A program made the translations under genes and the position numbers. DNA of 64,000 bases from Lachnospiraceae bacterium (GTDB lineage Bacteria; Bacillota; Clostridia; Lachnospirales; Lachnospiraceae): the NCBI GenBank assembly GCA_017395635.1, contig JAFQOE010000003.1, forward strand, positions 1 to 64,000. Direction: 5' to 3'. Positions 17,649 through 27,331 of this stretch are shown here, piece by piece. Below the pieces are notes generated by a model that saw nothing but the letters and a program-made list of their open reading frames with translations, was not told the DNA's origin and searched no databases. How positions within the stretch are numbered: position 1 is the first letter of the stretch; each line of letters begins with the position of its first letter.

Positions 17649-18156
17649 TTCCATTCTCCTTCTTCATCATATCCTTGTATTCTTGTTCTGTGTATAATTC
17701 AAACTTATCACCAGTAGACTTCTTACCCGGAAAAGCTATTGTCTCTGCCTTAAGCATCTTTTCCTGTTTATTTGATTCCTTATCGTCATATGTTGCATAA
17801 TAAGAGATTTGATTCGGATTATTGGAGTTATAGTATATTCCTACTTTATCTACTAACGAATTTTTATCATACTCCGTCATGTAATAAGTGGTGTCATTTA
17901 CAACATAAGCATATGTAATATTATATTTGGTCGTGCGATACTCTCTAGTATATCCATCATCATCTGTCTCTCGCTCTACCACTTCATATTCTTGATAGGT
18001 ATCCATCGTAGCCACTACAGGCAAAAACGGACCGGTAGCAGTATGCTTCAATCTTTCGTCCCCAAGCTGAGACAAATAAACAATCTTTATTGCAATCGCT
18101 AATATCAAACATAACCCAAAGACAATCCACAAATGATCTTTATCAATTTTATTCAT
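17641..18156 (-). CDS. DUF3592-like membrane protein, paralogue 1
   Basis: The 171-residue protein is a shorter copy of the next gene: N-terminal helix (10-30), domain with TTKYNITYAYVVND and YYNSNNPNQ, no second helix, and the shared tail ETIAFPGKKST through YKDMMKKEN. The copies align from the start codon, which supports ATG 18156 over 18174. They appear to come from a tandem duplication, with paralogue 2 having a longer middle with a second helix. Function is unknown. Confidence 0.72.
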   Translation of the reverse strand: MNKIDKDHLWIVFGLCLILAIAIKIVYLSQLGDERLKHTATGPFLPVVATMDTYQEYEVVERETDDDGYTREYRTTKYNITYAYVVNDTTYYMTEYDKNSLVDKVGIYYNSNNPNQISYYATYDDKESNKQEKMLKAETIAFPGKKSTGDKFELYTEQEYKDMMKKENGNV

Positions 18157-18281
18157 CAGCCATACATCCACCATCCATCTATTTTTATATATACTGTATC
18201 AGCCAACTATCGAATAAGCCACCAATAAACATACACACTTCGAAGCAGAATGGTTGCATCAATGCACCATTACGAAATAGA

Positions 18282-19514
18282 TCAACAGCTCACCCCGGCC
18301 AAATATCCGGTAGACCATGCAATCTGCAAATTGAAACCTCCGGTCAAAGCATCTAAATCTAACACTTCACCTGCAAAATACAAACCACCAACAAGCTTGG
18401 ATTCCATCGTTCCCGGATCAACTTCTTTTACCTTAACACCACCTTTGGTAATGATTGCTTCATCAAAACCACGAAGACCTGTAATGGTAAATGAGAGGTT
18501 CTTGATTGTTTGTCCAAGAACTTTTCTTTCTTCCTTTGTCAGTTCATTAATCTTCTTTTCGCCATCTAATCCGCTCTTCTCAAGAACCACAGGAACTAAT
18601 GAATGTAATAACAACTTATCCAAACTATTCTTTAACTGCTTATTCTGAAACATCTTGAAATCCTTGAGAATTCTATCATCTAGTTGTTTTTCATCCAAGG
18701 CAGGTTTTAAATCAATTGCCAAAGATAGCTGTTTATCCAAATATTTATGAATATAAGCACTTGCCTTAATTATAATCGGTCCACTGACTCCAAAATGCGT
18801 AAATAACATTTCTCCAAAGTCTGAATGTATTTTTTTATTATCTGCATATATCGTTATCGAAACATTCTTTAACGATATTCCCATAACATCCTTACAACAA
18901 GAATCCGCTAATTCAAACGGAACCAAGGATGGTTGTGGCTTAACAATACTATGTCCCGCACTTTCTGCAAAATCATAGCCATCCTTACACGCTCCAGTTC
19001 TCGGATAAGAAACTCCGCCGGTAGCTATTATCGTACTATCTGCTATAATACGTTTCTTATCTTTCAAAACAACACCTTTGCATATAATATTTTCTATAAC
19101 CAGAGACTTCACCTTTGTATTAAGCAAAATCTCAACATTTTCTTTTTTCATTTCTCTTTCTAACACTTTAATTACATCCGATGAGTGGTCAGACGTCGGA
19201 AACACTCTATTCCCTCGTTCCACCTTATAGGGTAATCCAATTTCTTCAAAAAAATCCATTACCATTTGATTGGAAAATGAATAAAATGCACTATACAAAA
19301 ACTTAGGGTTTGTCACTACATTTTGAAACAAATCCTCAGTATCACAAGCGTTCGTAAAGTTACATCTTCCTTTACCTGTAATAAACAACTTTTTTCCTAA
19401 CTTCTCATTCTGTTCCAACAAAACTACTTCTTTTCCATTGCGAGCAGCAAATATTGCGGCCAACATTCCGGCAGCACCACCGCCAACAACAATCACATCA
19501 TATCTGTTCTTCAT
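18282..19514 (-). CDS. NAD(P)/FAD-dependent oxidoreductase, HI0933/YhiN family
   Basis: The 410-residue flavoprotein has an N-terminal Rossmann fold (VIVVGGGAAGMLAAIFAARNG), the family signature KLFITGKGRCNFTNAC, ATGGVSYPRTG near the middle and a C-terminal FAD contact (GLYFAGEVLDLDALTGGFNLQ). The family (HI0933-like, sometimes annotated as aminoacetone oxidase or BaiN-like) has no settled reaction. ATG 19514 is preferred to an upstream TTG (19523). It is the first gene of the run leading to cmk and ispH-S1. Confidence 0.88.
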   Translation of the reverse strand: MKNRYDVIVVGGGAAGMLAAIFAARNGKEVVLLEQNEKLGKKLFITGKGRCNFTNACDTEDLFQNVVTNPKFLYSAFYSFSNQMVMDFFEEIGLPYKVERGNRVFPTSDHSSDVIKVLEREMKKENVEILLNTKVKSLVIENIICKGVVLKDKKRIIADSTIIATGGVSYPRTGACKDGYDFAESAGHSIVKPQPSLVPFELADSCCKDVMGISLKNVSITIYADNKKIHSDFGEMLFTHFGVSGPIIIKASAYIHKYLDKQLSLAIDLKPALDEKQLDDRILKDFKMFQNKQLKNSLDKLLLHSLVPVVLEKSGLDGEKKINELTKEERKVLGQTIKNLSFTITGLRGFDEAIITKGGVKVKEVDPGTMESKLVGGLYFAGEVLDLDALTGGFNLQIAWSTGYLAGVSC

Positions 19515-19583
19515 ATAATCCAATACCTACGTACTTTCTAATATCATAAGAAACGAGACATTTCTCTAAATTTCTCAACAAAT

Positions 19584-19635
19584 AAGAAAAGGCAAATAAA
19601 ACCATTCCTATATTGGAAATATTTTATTTGCCTTT
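19584..19635 (-). terminator. Terminator after oadA
   Basis: A 14-base perfect inverted repeat (AAAGGCAAATAAAA/TTTTATTTGCCTTT) with a 20-base loop is followed by TTCTTATT on the minus strand, just after the decarboxylase operon. Confidence 0.78.
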
Positions 19636-19645
19636 CATTGCTCAA

Positions 19646-21064
19646 TTAAACTGGATATACTCCATTCTCTGTATCTGCAACCGTTGCATCTACCTTTGTC
19701 TGCTGAGCTTCTCTATACTTAAAGAAGTCTGTAGCAACCTGTGGGAACAATGCATAAGAAAGTACATCTTCATCCTGCTGCTTATACTGTGCAACTTCTT
19801 TTTCAAGTTTTTCGAGCTGTGGTTCAATATCATCCGCTGGACGATGTGTAATTGGCTCTTTCATACCAAGTGCATCCAAAGCAATCTTCTGAACATCTGG
19901 ATTCATAGGCTTAACTGTCTGACCATATTTACCAGCTAACAATTCACGAGATTCCTTTGTCATATTCTTGTATCTCTCACCCATTACCACATTCAATACA
20001 GCCTGTGTACCAACAATCTGGCTAGATGGTGTAACTAGAGGTGGTTCACCAAAGTCTTTACGAACACGTGGAATTTCTTCCAATACCTCATCAAACTTAT
20101 CTTCCTGCTTCATTTCTTTCAACTGAGAAACAAGGTTTGATAACATACCACCTGGTACCTGATATAACAATGTCTTAATATTAACACCCATAACCTTAGG
20201 ATCTAACAATCCGGATGCTAACCACTCTTCTCTCATTGGCTTGAAGTAATCCGCAATCTCTGCTAACAAGTTCTGATCAAATCCAGGATCATACTCTGTA
20301 CCTTCAAAAGTCTTAGCCATAACTTCTGTAGCTGGCTGAGAAGTACCCATAGCAAGTGGTGACATAGCTGTATCAATCACATCACATCCAGCTTCTACAG
20401 CCTTCAAATATGTCATTGCAGCTACACCTGATGTATAATGTGTATGAAGCTGAATTGGTAATGAAGTACCATCCTTCAACGCCTGAACTAACTCTGTTGC
20501 TGCAGATGGCACCAAAAGACCTGCCATATCCTTGATACAGATTGAATCTGCACCCATATCCTCAATTCTCTTAGCGATATCTTTCCAATAGTCCATTGTA
20601 TAAGCATCACCCAATGTATATGAAAGTGCAATCTGTGCATGTCCTTTTTCTTTATTCGCAGCTTTAACTGCTGTCTCTAAGTTACGAAGATCGTTCAAAC
20701 AGTCAAAAATACGAATAATATCAATACCGTTCGCAATAGACTTCTGAACAAAATACTCTACTACGTCATCCGCATATGGAGCGTATCCAAGAATATTCTG
20801 TCCTCTAAATAACATCTGTAACTTAGTGTTCTTAAATCCGTCTTTTAACTTTCTAAGTCTCTCCCATGGATCTTCTTTTAAGAAACGAAGGGAAGCATCA
20901 AATGTTGCACCACCCCAGCACTCTACAGAATGATAACCAACTTTATCCATCTTCTCGATGATAGGTAACATCTGCTCTGTACTCATACGGGTAGCAACCA
21001 ATGACTGATGCGCATCACGTAATATTGTCTCGGTAATTCCAACCGGTTTAGCTTGATTTGCCAT
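19646..21064 (-). CDS. oadA: Oxaloacetate decarboxylase alpha-like subunit (carboxyltransferase, 5S type)
   Basis: The 472-residue protein has an HMGL-like TIM barrel with ETILRDAHQSLVATRM and the metal-binding LHTHYTSG, then a PYC/OADA domain. It lacks the biotin domain of longer OadA proteins. Biotin is carried by the separate small protein of this operon. The family transfers carboxyl from oxaloacetate to biotin. ATG 21064 follows GGAGG; the ATG at 21079 would include the ribosome site. It is the last gene of the operon. It could act in decarboxylation or in transcarboxylation with the 12S-like subunit encoded first. Confidence 0.9.
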   Translation of the reverse strand: MANQAKPVGITETILRDAHQSLVATRMSTEQMLPIIEKMDKVGYHSVECWGGATFDASLRFLKEDPWERLRKLKDGFKNTKLQMLFRGQNILGYAPYADDVVEYFVQKSIANGIDIIRIFDCLNDLRNLETAVKAANKEKGHAQIALSYTLGDAYTMDYWKDIAKRIEDMGADSICIKDMAGLLVPSAATELVQALKDGTSLPIQLHTHYTSGVAAMTYLKAVEAGCDVIDTAMSPLAMGTSQPATEVMAKTFEGTEYDPGFDQNLLAEIADYFKPMREEWLASGLLDPKVMGVNIKTLLYQVPGGMLSNLVSQLKEMKQEDKFDEVLEEIPRVRKDFGEPPLVTPSSQIVGTQAVLNVVMGERYKNMTKESRELLAGKYGQTVKPMNPDVQKIALDALGMKEPITHRPADDIEPQLEKLEKEVAQYKQQDEDVLSYALFPQVATDFFKYREAQQTKVDATVADTENGVYPV

Positions 21065-21170
21065 TATTATTTCCTCCATTTTTATTTCACGATTCTATTA
21101 TCTTTTACTTTATTATTGATACCTATAGATTACAGCATCTTAAATGTATGCAATATAATAATTGAAATTA

Positions 21171-22301
21171 TCAGAATACACCAAAGATAGCCATAAATGT
21201 ACCTGCTGCTACTGCAGTACCGATAACACCTGCTACGTTAGGTCCCATTGCGTGCATCAACAAGAAGTTAGTAGGATCTGCTTCTGCACCAACCTTCTGA
21301 GATACACGAGCCGCCATAGGAACCGCAGAAACACCTGCAGAACCAATCAACGGATTGATCTTACCCTTAGTTGCCCAACACATTAACTTACCAAACAAAG
21401 TACCTGCTGCAGTACCAATTGCAAATGCAACTAAACCTAATCCAACAATCTTCAATGTTGAAATATTAAGGAATGACTGTGCTGTTGTTGTTGCACCAAC
21501 AGAAGTACCAAGCAAAATAACTACAATATACATAAGTGCATTGGAAGCAGTTTCAGTTAACTGCTTAACTACTCCACACTCACGGAATAAGTTACCTAAC
21601 ATTAACATGCCAACTAATGGTGCTGTTGTAGGAAGAATCAACACAACCACAATTGTAACGACAACCGGGAACAAAATTCTCTCTAATTTGGAAACTGATC
21701 TTAACTGTTCCATCTTAATCTTACGCTCTTTTTCAGTAGTGAAAAACTTCATAATTGGTGGCTGAATAACCGGTACCAATGCCATATAAGTATAAGCTGC
21801 TACCGCAATCGGACCCATCAAACTTCCACCCATTCCTAACTTACCAGCCAAGAAAATAGAGGTAGGGCCATCTGCACCACCGATAATGGAAATTGCAGCT
21901 GCTTCTTTATCATTGAAGCCCCACATAATCGCAAAGAAGTATGCGGAATAGATACCAAACTGTGCTGCTGCACCCAACAAGAAACTCTTAGGATTTGCAA
22001 TCAACGGACCAAAATCTGTCATCGCACCTACACCCAAGAAAATAAGGGATGGTAAAATACTCCACTCATCTAATAAATAAAAATAATGTAATAATCCGCC
22101 TTCAGCGATGATACTAGGAAACATGTTCGCCAATAACATGCCAAAGGAAATCGGAACTAACAAAAGTGGCTCAAAGCCAAATTTAATTGCAAGAACAAGG
22201 AAGATACAAGCTACTGCTATCATCACAAAGTTACCCCAGTAAAGATTAGCAAATGCTGTCTGACCAGCCAGGTTCTGCAATGTAGTCCAAATATAATCCA
22301 T
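21171..22301 (-). CDS. oadB: Sodium-translocating decarboxylase beta subunit (OadB/GcdB/MmdB family)
   Basis: The 376-residue integral membrane protein has about nine helices and the conserved segments [16 protein letters not shown] and [17 protein letters not shown], which include the Asp and Ser residues needed for Na+ coupling in this family. It releases CO2 from carboxybiotin and exports Na+. Start ATG 22301 has AGGAGG 8 bases ahead; the in-frame GTG at 22307 is too close to it. Confidence 0.95.
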   Translation of the reverse strand: MDYIWTTLQNLAGQTAFANLYWGNFVMIAVACIFLVLAIKFGFEPLLLVPISFGMLLANMFPSIIAEGGLLHYFYLLDEWSILPSLIFLGVGAMTDFGPLIANPKSFLLGAAAQFGIYSAYFFAIMWGFNDKEAAAISIIGGADGPTSIFLAGKLGMGGSLMGPIAVAAYTYMALVPVIQPPIMKFFTTEKERKIKMEQLRSVSKLERILFPVVVTIVVVLILPTTAPLVGMLMLGNLFRECGVVKQLTETASNALMYIVVILLGTSVGATTTAQSFLNISTLKIVGLGLVAFAIGTAAGTLFGKLMCWATKGKINPLIGSAGVSAVPMAARVSQKVGAEADPTNFLLMHAMGPNVAGVIGTAVAAGTFMAIFGVF

Positions 22302-22340
22302 TCTCACTGCCTCCTGTCTAAAATGAATCGTTCACATCAA

Positions 22341-22718
22341 TTAGTTCAATGAAGCAAGTGTATCACCGGATTCTACGCTATCACCAACTGCAACATTAAT
22401 TCCTGCGATTGTACCGTCTGCAGGTGCTACAATTTCATTCTCCATCTTCATAGCCTCAAGAATCATTACCACATCACCCTGCTTAACAGCCTGTCCTACA
22501 TTGGCTTTGATTGCAAGAATCTTACCTGGCATTGGTGACTGAATCTTAACTGCACCTGCAGCACCACTTGCTGCTGGAGCTGGAGCCGCAGGAGCCGCTA
22601 CTGGAGCTGCAGCTACCGGAGCTGCCACTGGAGCCGCTACTGGAGCTACGCCTGCACCTAATTCTTCTACTGCTACGTCATAAGCTACGCCATTCACTGT
22701 AATTCTATAATTCTTCAT
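22341..22718 (-). CDS. Biotin carboxyl carrier subunit
   Basis: The 125-residue protein has a short N-terminal domain, an Ala-Pro-Val-rich flexible linker (residues 22-55) and a biotinyl domain with EAMKMEN, where Lys91 should carry biotin. Glycine/proline sites at SPMPGKI are normal. It moves carboxyl groups between the carboxyltransferase subunits and the membrane beta subunit. ATG 22718 follows AGGAGG by 9 bases; upstream in-frame starts would run into the preceding gene. Confidence 0.95.
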   Translation of the reverse strand: MKNYRITVNGVAYDVAVEELGAGVAPVAAPVAAPVAAAPVAAPAAPAPAASGAAGAVKIQSPMPGKILAIKANVGQAVKQGDVVMILEAMKMENEIVAPADGTIAGINVAVGDSVESGDTLASLN

Positions 22719-22737
22719 TATAATAGTCCTCCTAATA

Positions 22738-23697
22738 TTATCTCTTTGCTTTTTTGATGGAACGAACAATTAACTTATCTGTACCACCAGCCGCTGTACT
22801 AGCCGCAACAACTGCCGCTGTAATAACTGCTACTAACTGTGAATCATCCATTGGGTTCACTGCTACCGGAGCATCTACTGATGCTGAGTTTACTACCGAT
22901 TCTTGAACCACCTCATCAGGAGTTTCATCACTCTTATTCTTGCGGTTAGCCCAACAAGTTCTGATCTTCGTACCAATCTTCGCGCACCAATTGCTAAACG
23001 CTACTAACGCCTTATCAATTCTTTCAAACTGTCCAATTATGAAAGCAATAAAAAGTAATACTGCAAATACAGTTCCCATACCCATCAAAGTATTCATTCC
23101 TGCTTTTGCCATCTTCTCACCAAATGAATAATCTGGAGAAGCTGTAACCTCTTGAATCTGATATGGATTCGCAGACTGACCAAGTAACTCTTCTGAATAC
23201 GCATATGCCGAATTCTCTTCGTATCGGAATGTGTAGATTGCATCACACTTGCTATATACAGCCTTAATTTCTACTACTACATTATCTCCATCCTCGCTAA
23301 CAGTTGCATCAACGTTACTTAGAAATGATGTATACGCTGCCACTGCCGCATAATAGCTCTCCTCATCCTGCGCATTTGTTATACTATTAAAATCAAACTC
23401 TATGCTGTCACCATCTTTTGAACGATATCCTTCAAATTCTCCACATTCTTCTGCAATAGTATCAAAATTAGAGATACCTGTTAGCGTTGCCTTAGCTAAC
23501 TCTTCCTCTGAATCAGCTAAATACGCACGATAGGCATCAGTTGGATTCTGAAATTGATATGCCTGATACAATGTACTGGATATAATATCCGTTTCTGTAT
23601 ATTCAAAAGATACTTTTTCCTGACCATCACTACAGCCAGTCATCGAAAAGAGAACAGCAATCATCGAAAATAACAAAACGATTTTTTTCATTTTCAT
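22738..23697 (-). CDS. oadG: OadG-like gamma subunit fused to a lipoprotein domain
   Basis: The 319-residue protein begins with a lipoprotein signal (cleavage before Cys22 in SMTGC). Next come about 175 residues of unrecognised extracytoplasmic domain, one membrane helix (about 201-222) and a cytoplasmic tail ending in DSQLVAVITAAVVAAS and a basic end, the C-terminal pattern of OadG-type subunits. Ordinary OadG is about 80-120 residues. The extra domain is outside the cell, tethered by lipid and helix. It probably assembles the alpha and biotin subunits on OadB; the role of the outer domain is unknown. Confidence 0.75.
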   Translation of the reverse strand: MKMKKIVLLFSMIAVLFSMTGCSDGQEKVSFEYTETDIISSTLYQAYQFQNPTDAYRAYLADSEEELAKATLTGISNFDTIAEECGEFEGYRSKDGDSIEFDFNSITNAQDEESYYAAVAAYTSFLSNVDATVSEDGDNVVVEIKAVYSKCDAIYTFRYEENSAYAYSEELLGQSANPYQIQEVTASPDYSFGEKMAKAGMNTLMGMGTVFAVLLFIAFIIGQFERIDKALVAFSNWCAKIGTKIRTCWANRKNKSDETPDEVVQESVVNSASVDAPVAVNPMDDSQLVAVITAAVVAASTAAGGTDKLIVRSIKKAKR

Positions 23698-23714
23698 GTA
23701 GCTAATCTCCTCTC

Positions 23715-25130
23715 TTATACCGCACCATGCTTCTTTAATGGTCTGTCTTCTCTTTTTGTATAAAGCATTTCAAATGCAGCAATCAAACGCTTTCTTGTAG
23801 CAGCGCCATCGATAATATCATCCACAAAACCACGCTTAGCCGCAGCTTCTGCACTAGACATCTTAGCTGTATACTCTGCTTTAGCAGTCTGAATCTTCTC
23901 TGCATCATAACCTTCTTTAGCATACATAATCTTAACTGCTGCTTCCGGATCCATTGTTCCGATTGTGGCTGTCTTCCATGCATATTCCATATCTGCTCCA
24001 ATTGACTTAGAATTCATCGTAAGATATGCACTACCCATTGCATTACCCATCACCAAATTTACCTTAGGAACTGTCGCATTCGCAAATGCAAAGGTAAGCT
24101 TAGCAGTTGCTTTCGCAATACCTGCTTCTTCAGCGATTGTTGCCTTATAACCCTTAACATTTGTTAAAGTTAATACAGGAATATTGAATGCATCTAAGAA
24201 GTTAACAAACTCAGCTGCAATATATGCACCCTTTGTAGATAACATATCACCGCCATCATTAACCTGATTAGCCACACAACCAACAGTCATGCCATTCAAC
24301 TTAATGAAAGCAATTACCATGTCCTTTGCATATTCCTTCTTTAATTCAACAAAAACATTGTTATCAGAAATATGAGTAAGAACCGCTCTTGCATCGTCCG
24401 CAAGACCTTCCAAGTTAGGAATCTCTCTGTTCAAATCATCCAAACAATCTGCATAGTTCGAATCATCTTCATTGTTTGATGGAAGCATTGCAACTACCTG
24501 TCTGATTCTACCAAGAACTGCTACGTCATCCTCTAATACTTCATCTACTAAAGCATTATTACTTTCCTGGTAAGTAGCTGCTGATGTATCTAACTTCTCA
24601 ATATAATTGTTATCTAAAGCATTCGGTGTGTTAACAAATAACTTTGCCTGATCCTTTACCATAAATGTGATATCAGATAATGCAGGAATAATTGCACTAC
24701 CGCCACCACATACACCAAAGATACCTGTAATCTGAGGTACCACACCTGAAGCCATAGACTGCTTCAAATAAATGCTTCCAAATGCATTCAAAGAATCAGT
24801 TGCCTCCTGTAATCTCAAACCTGCACAATCTACCAAGCCAATTACAGGTGCACCCATCTTAAGTGCCATATCGTAGATTTTTGCAATCTTGCACGCATGC
24901 ATTTCACCAATTGAACCGCCTAATACTTTAGCGTCCTGGCTATATACATACACTAATCTTCCGTCAATTGTACCGTAACCTGTTACGACACCATCTGCCG
25001 GTGTTTCATGATCCTGTGTGTTAAAGTCAGTTGTTCTAGCTGTAACATACGCACCAACCTCAACGAAACTTGAGTCATCAAGTAATGCTGCGATTCTATC
25101 ACTTGCTGACAACATAAGTTTATTGCTCAT
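23715..25130 (-). CDS. Acyl-CoA carboxyltransferase, 12S/MmdA-like
   Basis: The 471-residue protein has the two-part crotonase fold of biotin-dependent carboxyltransferases (N half with YSQDAKVLGGSIGEMHACKI and GVCGGGSAI; C half with NVKGYKATIAEEAG and VMGNAMGSAYLTM). It is about 40 residues shorter at the N-terminus than usual MmdA/PccB. The family moves carboxyl between biotin and acyl-CoA, for example methylmalonyl-CoA. First gene of the operon, read from a good promoter. The acyl-CoA substrate cannot be assigned from sequence. Confidence 0.88.
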   Translation of the reverse strand: MSNKLMLSASDRIAALLDDSSFVEVGAYVTARTTDFNTQDHETPADGVVTGYGTIDGRLVYVYSQDAKVLGGSIGEMHACKIAKIYDMALKMGAPVIGLVDCAGLRLQEATDSLNAFGSIYLKQSMASGVVPQITGIFGVCGGGSAIIPALSDITFMVKDQAKLFVNTPNALDNNYIEKLDTSAATYQESNNALVDEVLEDDVAVLGRIRQVVAMLPSNNEDDSNYADCLDDLNREIPNLEGLADDARAVLTHISDNNVFVELKKEYAKDMVIAFIKLNGMTVGCVANQVNDGGDMLSTKGAYIAAEFVNFLDAFNIPVLTLTNVKGYKATIAEEAGIAKATAKLTFAFANATVPKVNLVMGNAMGSAYLTMNSKSIGADMEYAWKTATIGTMDPEAAVKIMYAKEGYDAEKIQTAKAEYTAKMSSAEAAAKRGFVDDIIDGAATRKRLIAAFEMLYTKREDRPLKKHGAV

Positions 25131-25197
25131 TTTTAGCCCTCCGTTTAAATTTATTATAAGGCCTACCCGATAAGTAAACCAAATTTTAGCCGATTAT

Positions 25198-25226
25198 ATT
25201 TTATCGCTTTTGCGTTGTAATTTCAA
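25198..25226 (-). promoter_or_regulatory. Promoter of the decarboxylase operon
   Basis: TTGAAA (25226-25221), 17-base spacer and TAAAAT (25203-25198) lie about 70 bases before the carboxyltransferase start. Confidence 0.7.
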
Positions 25227-25261
25227 GCGAAACTTCTCACAAAAAGAAATTGTTTTTTCGT

Positions 25262-25314
25262 AAAAAAAGATAAAACAGAAGTTCTGTTACAAAACCTCCA
25301 TTTTATCTTTTTTT
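25262..25314 (-). terminator. Terminator after pgsA
   Basis: A 14-base perfect stem (AAAAAAAGATAAAA/TTTTATCTTTTTTT) encloses a smaller hairpin (ACAGAA/TTCTGT) and ends in a T run on the minus strand. Confidence 0.85.
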
Positions 25315-25363
25315 ATTAATAGAATCAATGCACTATTATTATGTGATTTTTCTCATAATTATA

Positions 25364-25924
25364 TTACTTATTATTCTCCGCCAAAACACCTTTGTTATGC
25401 AATAAATAATCAAACAACGAAACAATTGTCAAAACTAATGCAACATAAATCAGTATGTTTTCAATCAAAGAAATCACAGCTGCAGCCGAAGGAAATACAC
25501 TTGCAAAATCTGCAATCAAAATACAAAGCATTACCATCTGCTCTGCTGTTTTAATTTTACCCCAGATACCTGCAGCAATTACAATTCCGTTATCTGCGGC
25601 TACCAAACGGAATCCACTAATAATAAACTCTCTTGCAATGATAACAATAACAATCCAACAAGGAATTCTGCCAAGTTCAACAAAAGCAATCATGGCAGAA
25701 CTAACAAGAAGCTTATCCGCTAAAGGATCCATAAACTTTCCAAAATTCGTAACAAGATTATATTTTCGTGCAATTTTTCCATCTAACATATCCGTAAGGG
25801 ATGCCGCTGCAAAAATTGCCAAAGCAATCCAATTGCCGTATGGAACCTTGTCCCACAACATAGCTACAAGAAAAAACGGAATTAATATCGTTCTCAAAAT
25901 CGTAAGTCTGTTTGGTAAATTCAT
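25364..25924 (-). CDS. pgsA: CDP-diacylglycerol--glycerol-3-phosphate 3-phosphatidyltransferase PgsA
   Basis: The 186-residue membrane enzyme has about five helices and the CDP-alcohol phosphotransferase motif DMLDGKIARKYNLVTNFGK, then MDPLADK. It makes phosphatidylglycerol-phosphate, the precursor of phosphatidylglycerol. Its start overlaps the stop of rimO (ATGA), so the two are translationally coupled; the rimO-pgsA order is common in Firmicutes. Confidence 0.93.
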   Translation of the reverse strand: MNLPNRLTILRTILIPFFLVAMLWDKVPYGNWIALAIFAAASLTDMLDGKIARKYNLVTNFGKFMDPLADKLLVSSAMIAFVELGRIPCWIVIVIIAREFIISGFRLVAADNGIVIAAGIWGKIKTAEQMVMLCILIADFASVFPSAAAVISLIENILIYVALVLTIVSLFDYLLHNKGVLAENNK

Positions 25925-27246
25925 ACTATTTCTCCTATCAAATCATATTCATTAAAATCTGTTATTACAACTTCTATAAAATCGCCTGACAACAACTCTT
26001 CTTCTGAAAATACAAACACGCAACCGTCAATATCCGGTGCATCCATATAAGATCGGCACATATACATCTGTTCTTTGTACATATAACCTTCCACAATAAC
26101 CTGCATTTTCTTTCCTACCATGGTGGAATTCAAATCATAAGAAACCTCCTGTTGAAGTTCCATGATTTCATTCTTCCATTGTAGTTTTTGCTCCTCTAGA
26201 ATCTGGTTTTCAAACATTGCTGCCGGAGTATCCTCTTCTGCCGAATAAGTAAATACACCCAAGCGATTGAATTCCATCTCGTCAATAAATGCAAGCAGAC
26301 CTTCATGATCTTCCTGTGTTTCTCCAGGAAAACCTGCTATCAAAGATGTACGAAGTACCATATCCGGTATCCATTCACGAATGCGATGAATTGTTTTCTT
26401 GATTTCATCCTTTGTGGTTCTTCTACCCATCCGTTTCAAGACATTGTCCTCTGAATGTTGCAACGGCATATCCATGTAATGACACACTTTAGGATTATCA
26501 CGAATCTCCATAATCAATTCATCTGTTATTTCTTCCGGATAACAATATAACAAACGAATCCATTCCAAATCTTCAATCTTGGATAATTCCCGAAGGAGTT
26601 TTGGCAATGTCTTTTCACCGTACAGGTCCACTCCATACAATGTGGTTTCCTGTGCTACTAAGCATATTTCTTTAATGCCACTCGATACCAAAAACTTTGC
26701 CTGTGCTACCAAATCTTCTAACGGAACACTTCGAAAATCACCTCTTACCTTAGGAATGATGCAATAGGTACAGTGTTTGTTACATCCTTCTGCAATCTTA
26801 AGATATCCCATATGGGTTCCTGAAGTAATCACTCTCGTTTCATGACTTGGCGGTAGATAGTTAATATCCTCAAAGCACTCAAATTTCTTTCCTTGTAACA
26901 CATTCTCCACTGCTTCCACAATTGCCTCTGTACTAGTGGTTCCAAGAATTGCATCTACTTCCGGTAATTCACTTCTAATTTCATCTTTGTATCTCTGAGC
27001 CAGACATCCTGTTATAATTAACGCTTTTAACTTGCCAGACTCTTTCAGCTTACCCATCTCAATAATATTTTCTATACTCTCTTCCTTTGCATCATGAATA
27101 AAGCAACAGGTATTAATAACGACAACATCTGCATCTTTTTCTTCATTTGTAATCGCGTATCCTTTTTCTTGTAACAAGCCAAGCATCACTTCACTATCTA
27201 CCAAATTCTTATCACAACCAAGAGATACGAACAATATCTGAATCAT
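25921..27246 (-). CDS. rimO: Ribosomal protein S12 methylthiotransferase RimO
   Basis: The 441-residue radical SAM protein has an N-terminal MTTase domain (ILFVSLGCDKNLVDSE, three cluster cysteines including NTCCF and TGCLAQR), a radical SAM core with GCNKHCTYCIIP, and a C-terminal TRAM domain. The opening sequence separates RimO from MiaB. It adds a methylthio group to an aspartate of ribosomal protein S12. ATG 27246 is used; an upstream in-frame TTG (27279) is less likely. Confidence 0.95.
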   Translation of the reverse strand: MIQILFVSLGCDKNLVDSEVMLGLLQEKGYAITNEEKDADVVVINTCCFIHDAKEESIENIIEMGKLKESGKLKALIITGCLAQRYKDEIRSELPEVDAILGTTSTEAIVEAVENVLQGKKFECFEDINYLPPSHETRVITSGTHMGYLKIAEGCNKHCTYCIIPKVRGDFRSVPLEDLVAQAKFLVSSGIKEICLVAQETTLYGVDLYGEKTLPKLLRELSKIEDLEWIRLLYCYPEEITDELIMEIRDNPKVCHYMDMPLQHSEDNVLKRMGRRTTKDEIKKTIHRIREWIPDMVLRTSLIAGFPGETQEDHEGLLAFIDEMEFNRLGVFTYSAEEDTPAAMFENQILEEQKLQWKNEIMELQQEVSYDLNSTMVGKKMQVIVEGYMYKEQMYMCRSYMDAPDIDGCVFVFSEEELLSGDFIEVVITDFNEYDLIGEIV

Positions 27247-27331
27247 AAATAAATCCAACCCTTTACTAATACTTATCAATCTCAGAAACTAATCACAATA
27301 ATGTCACAAGACAATAGAATCCATAATTGCA

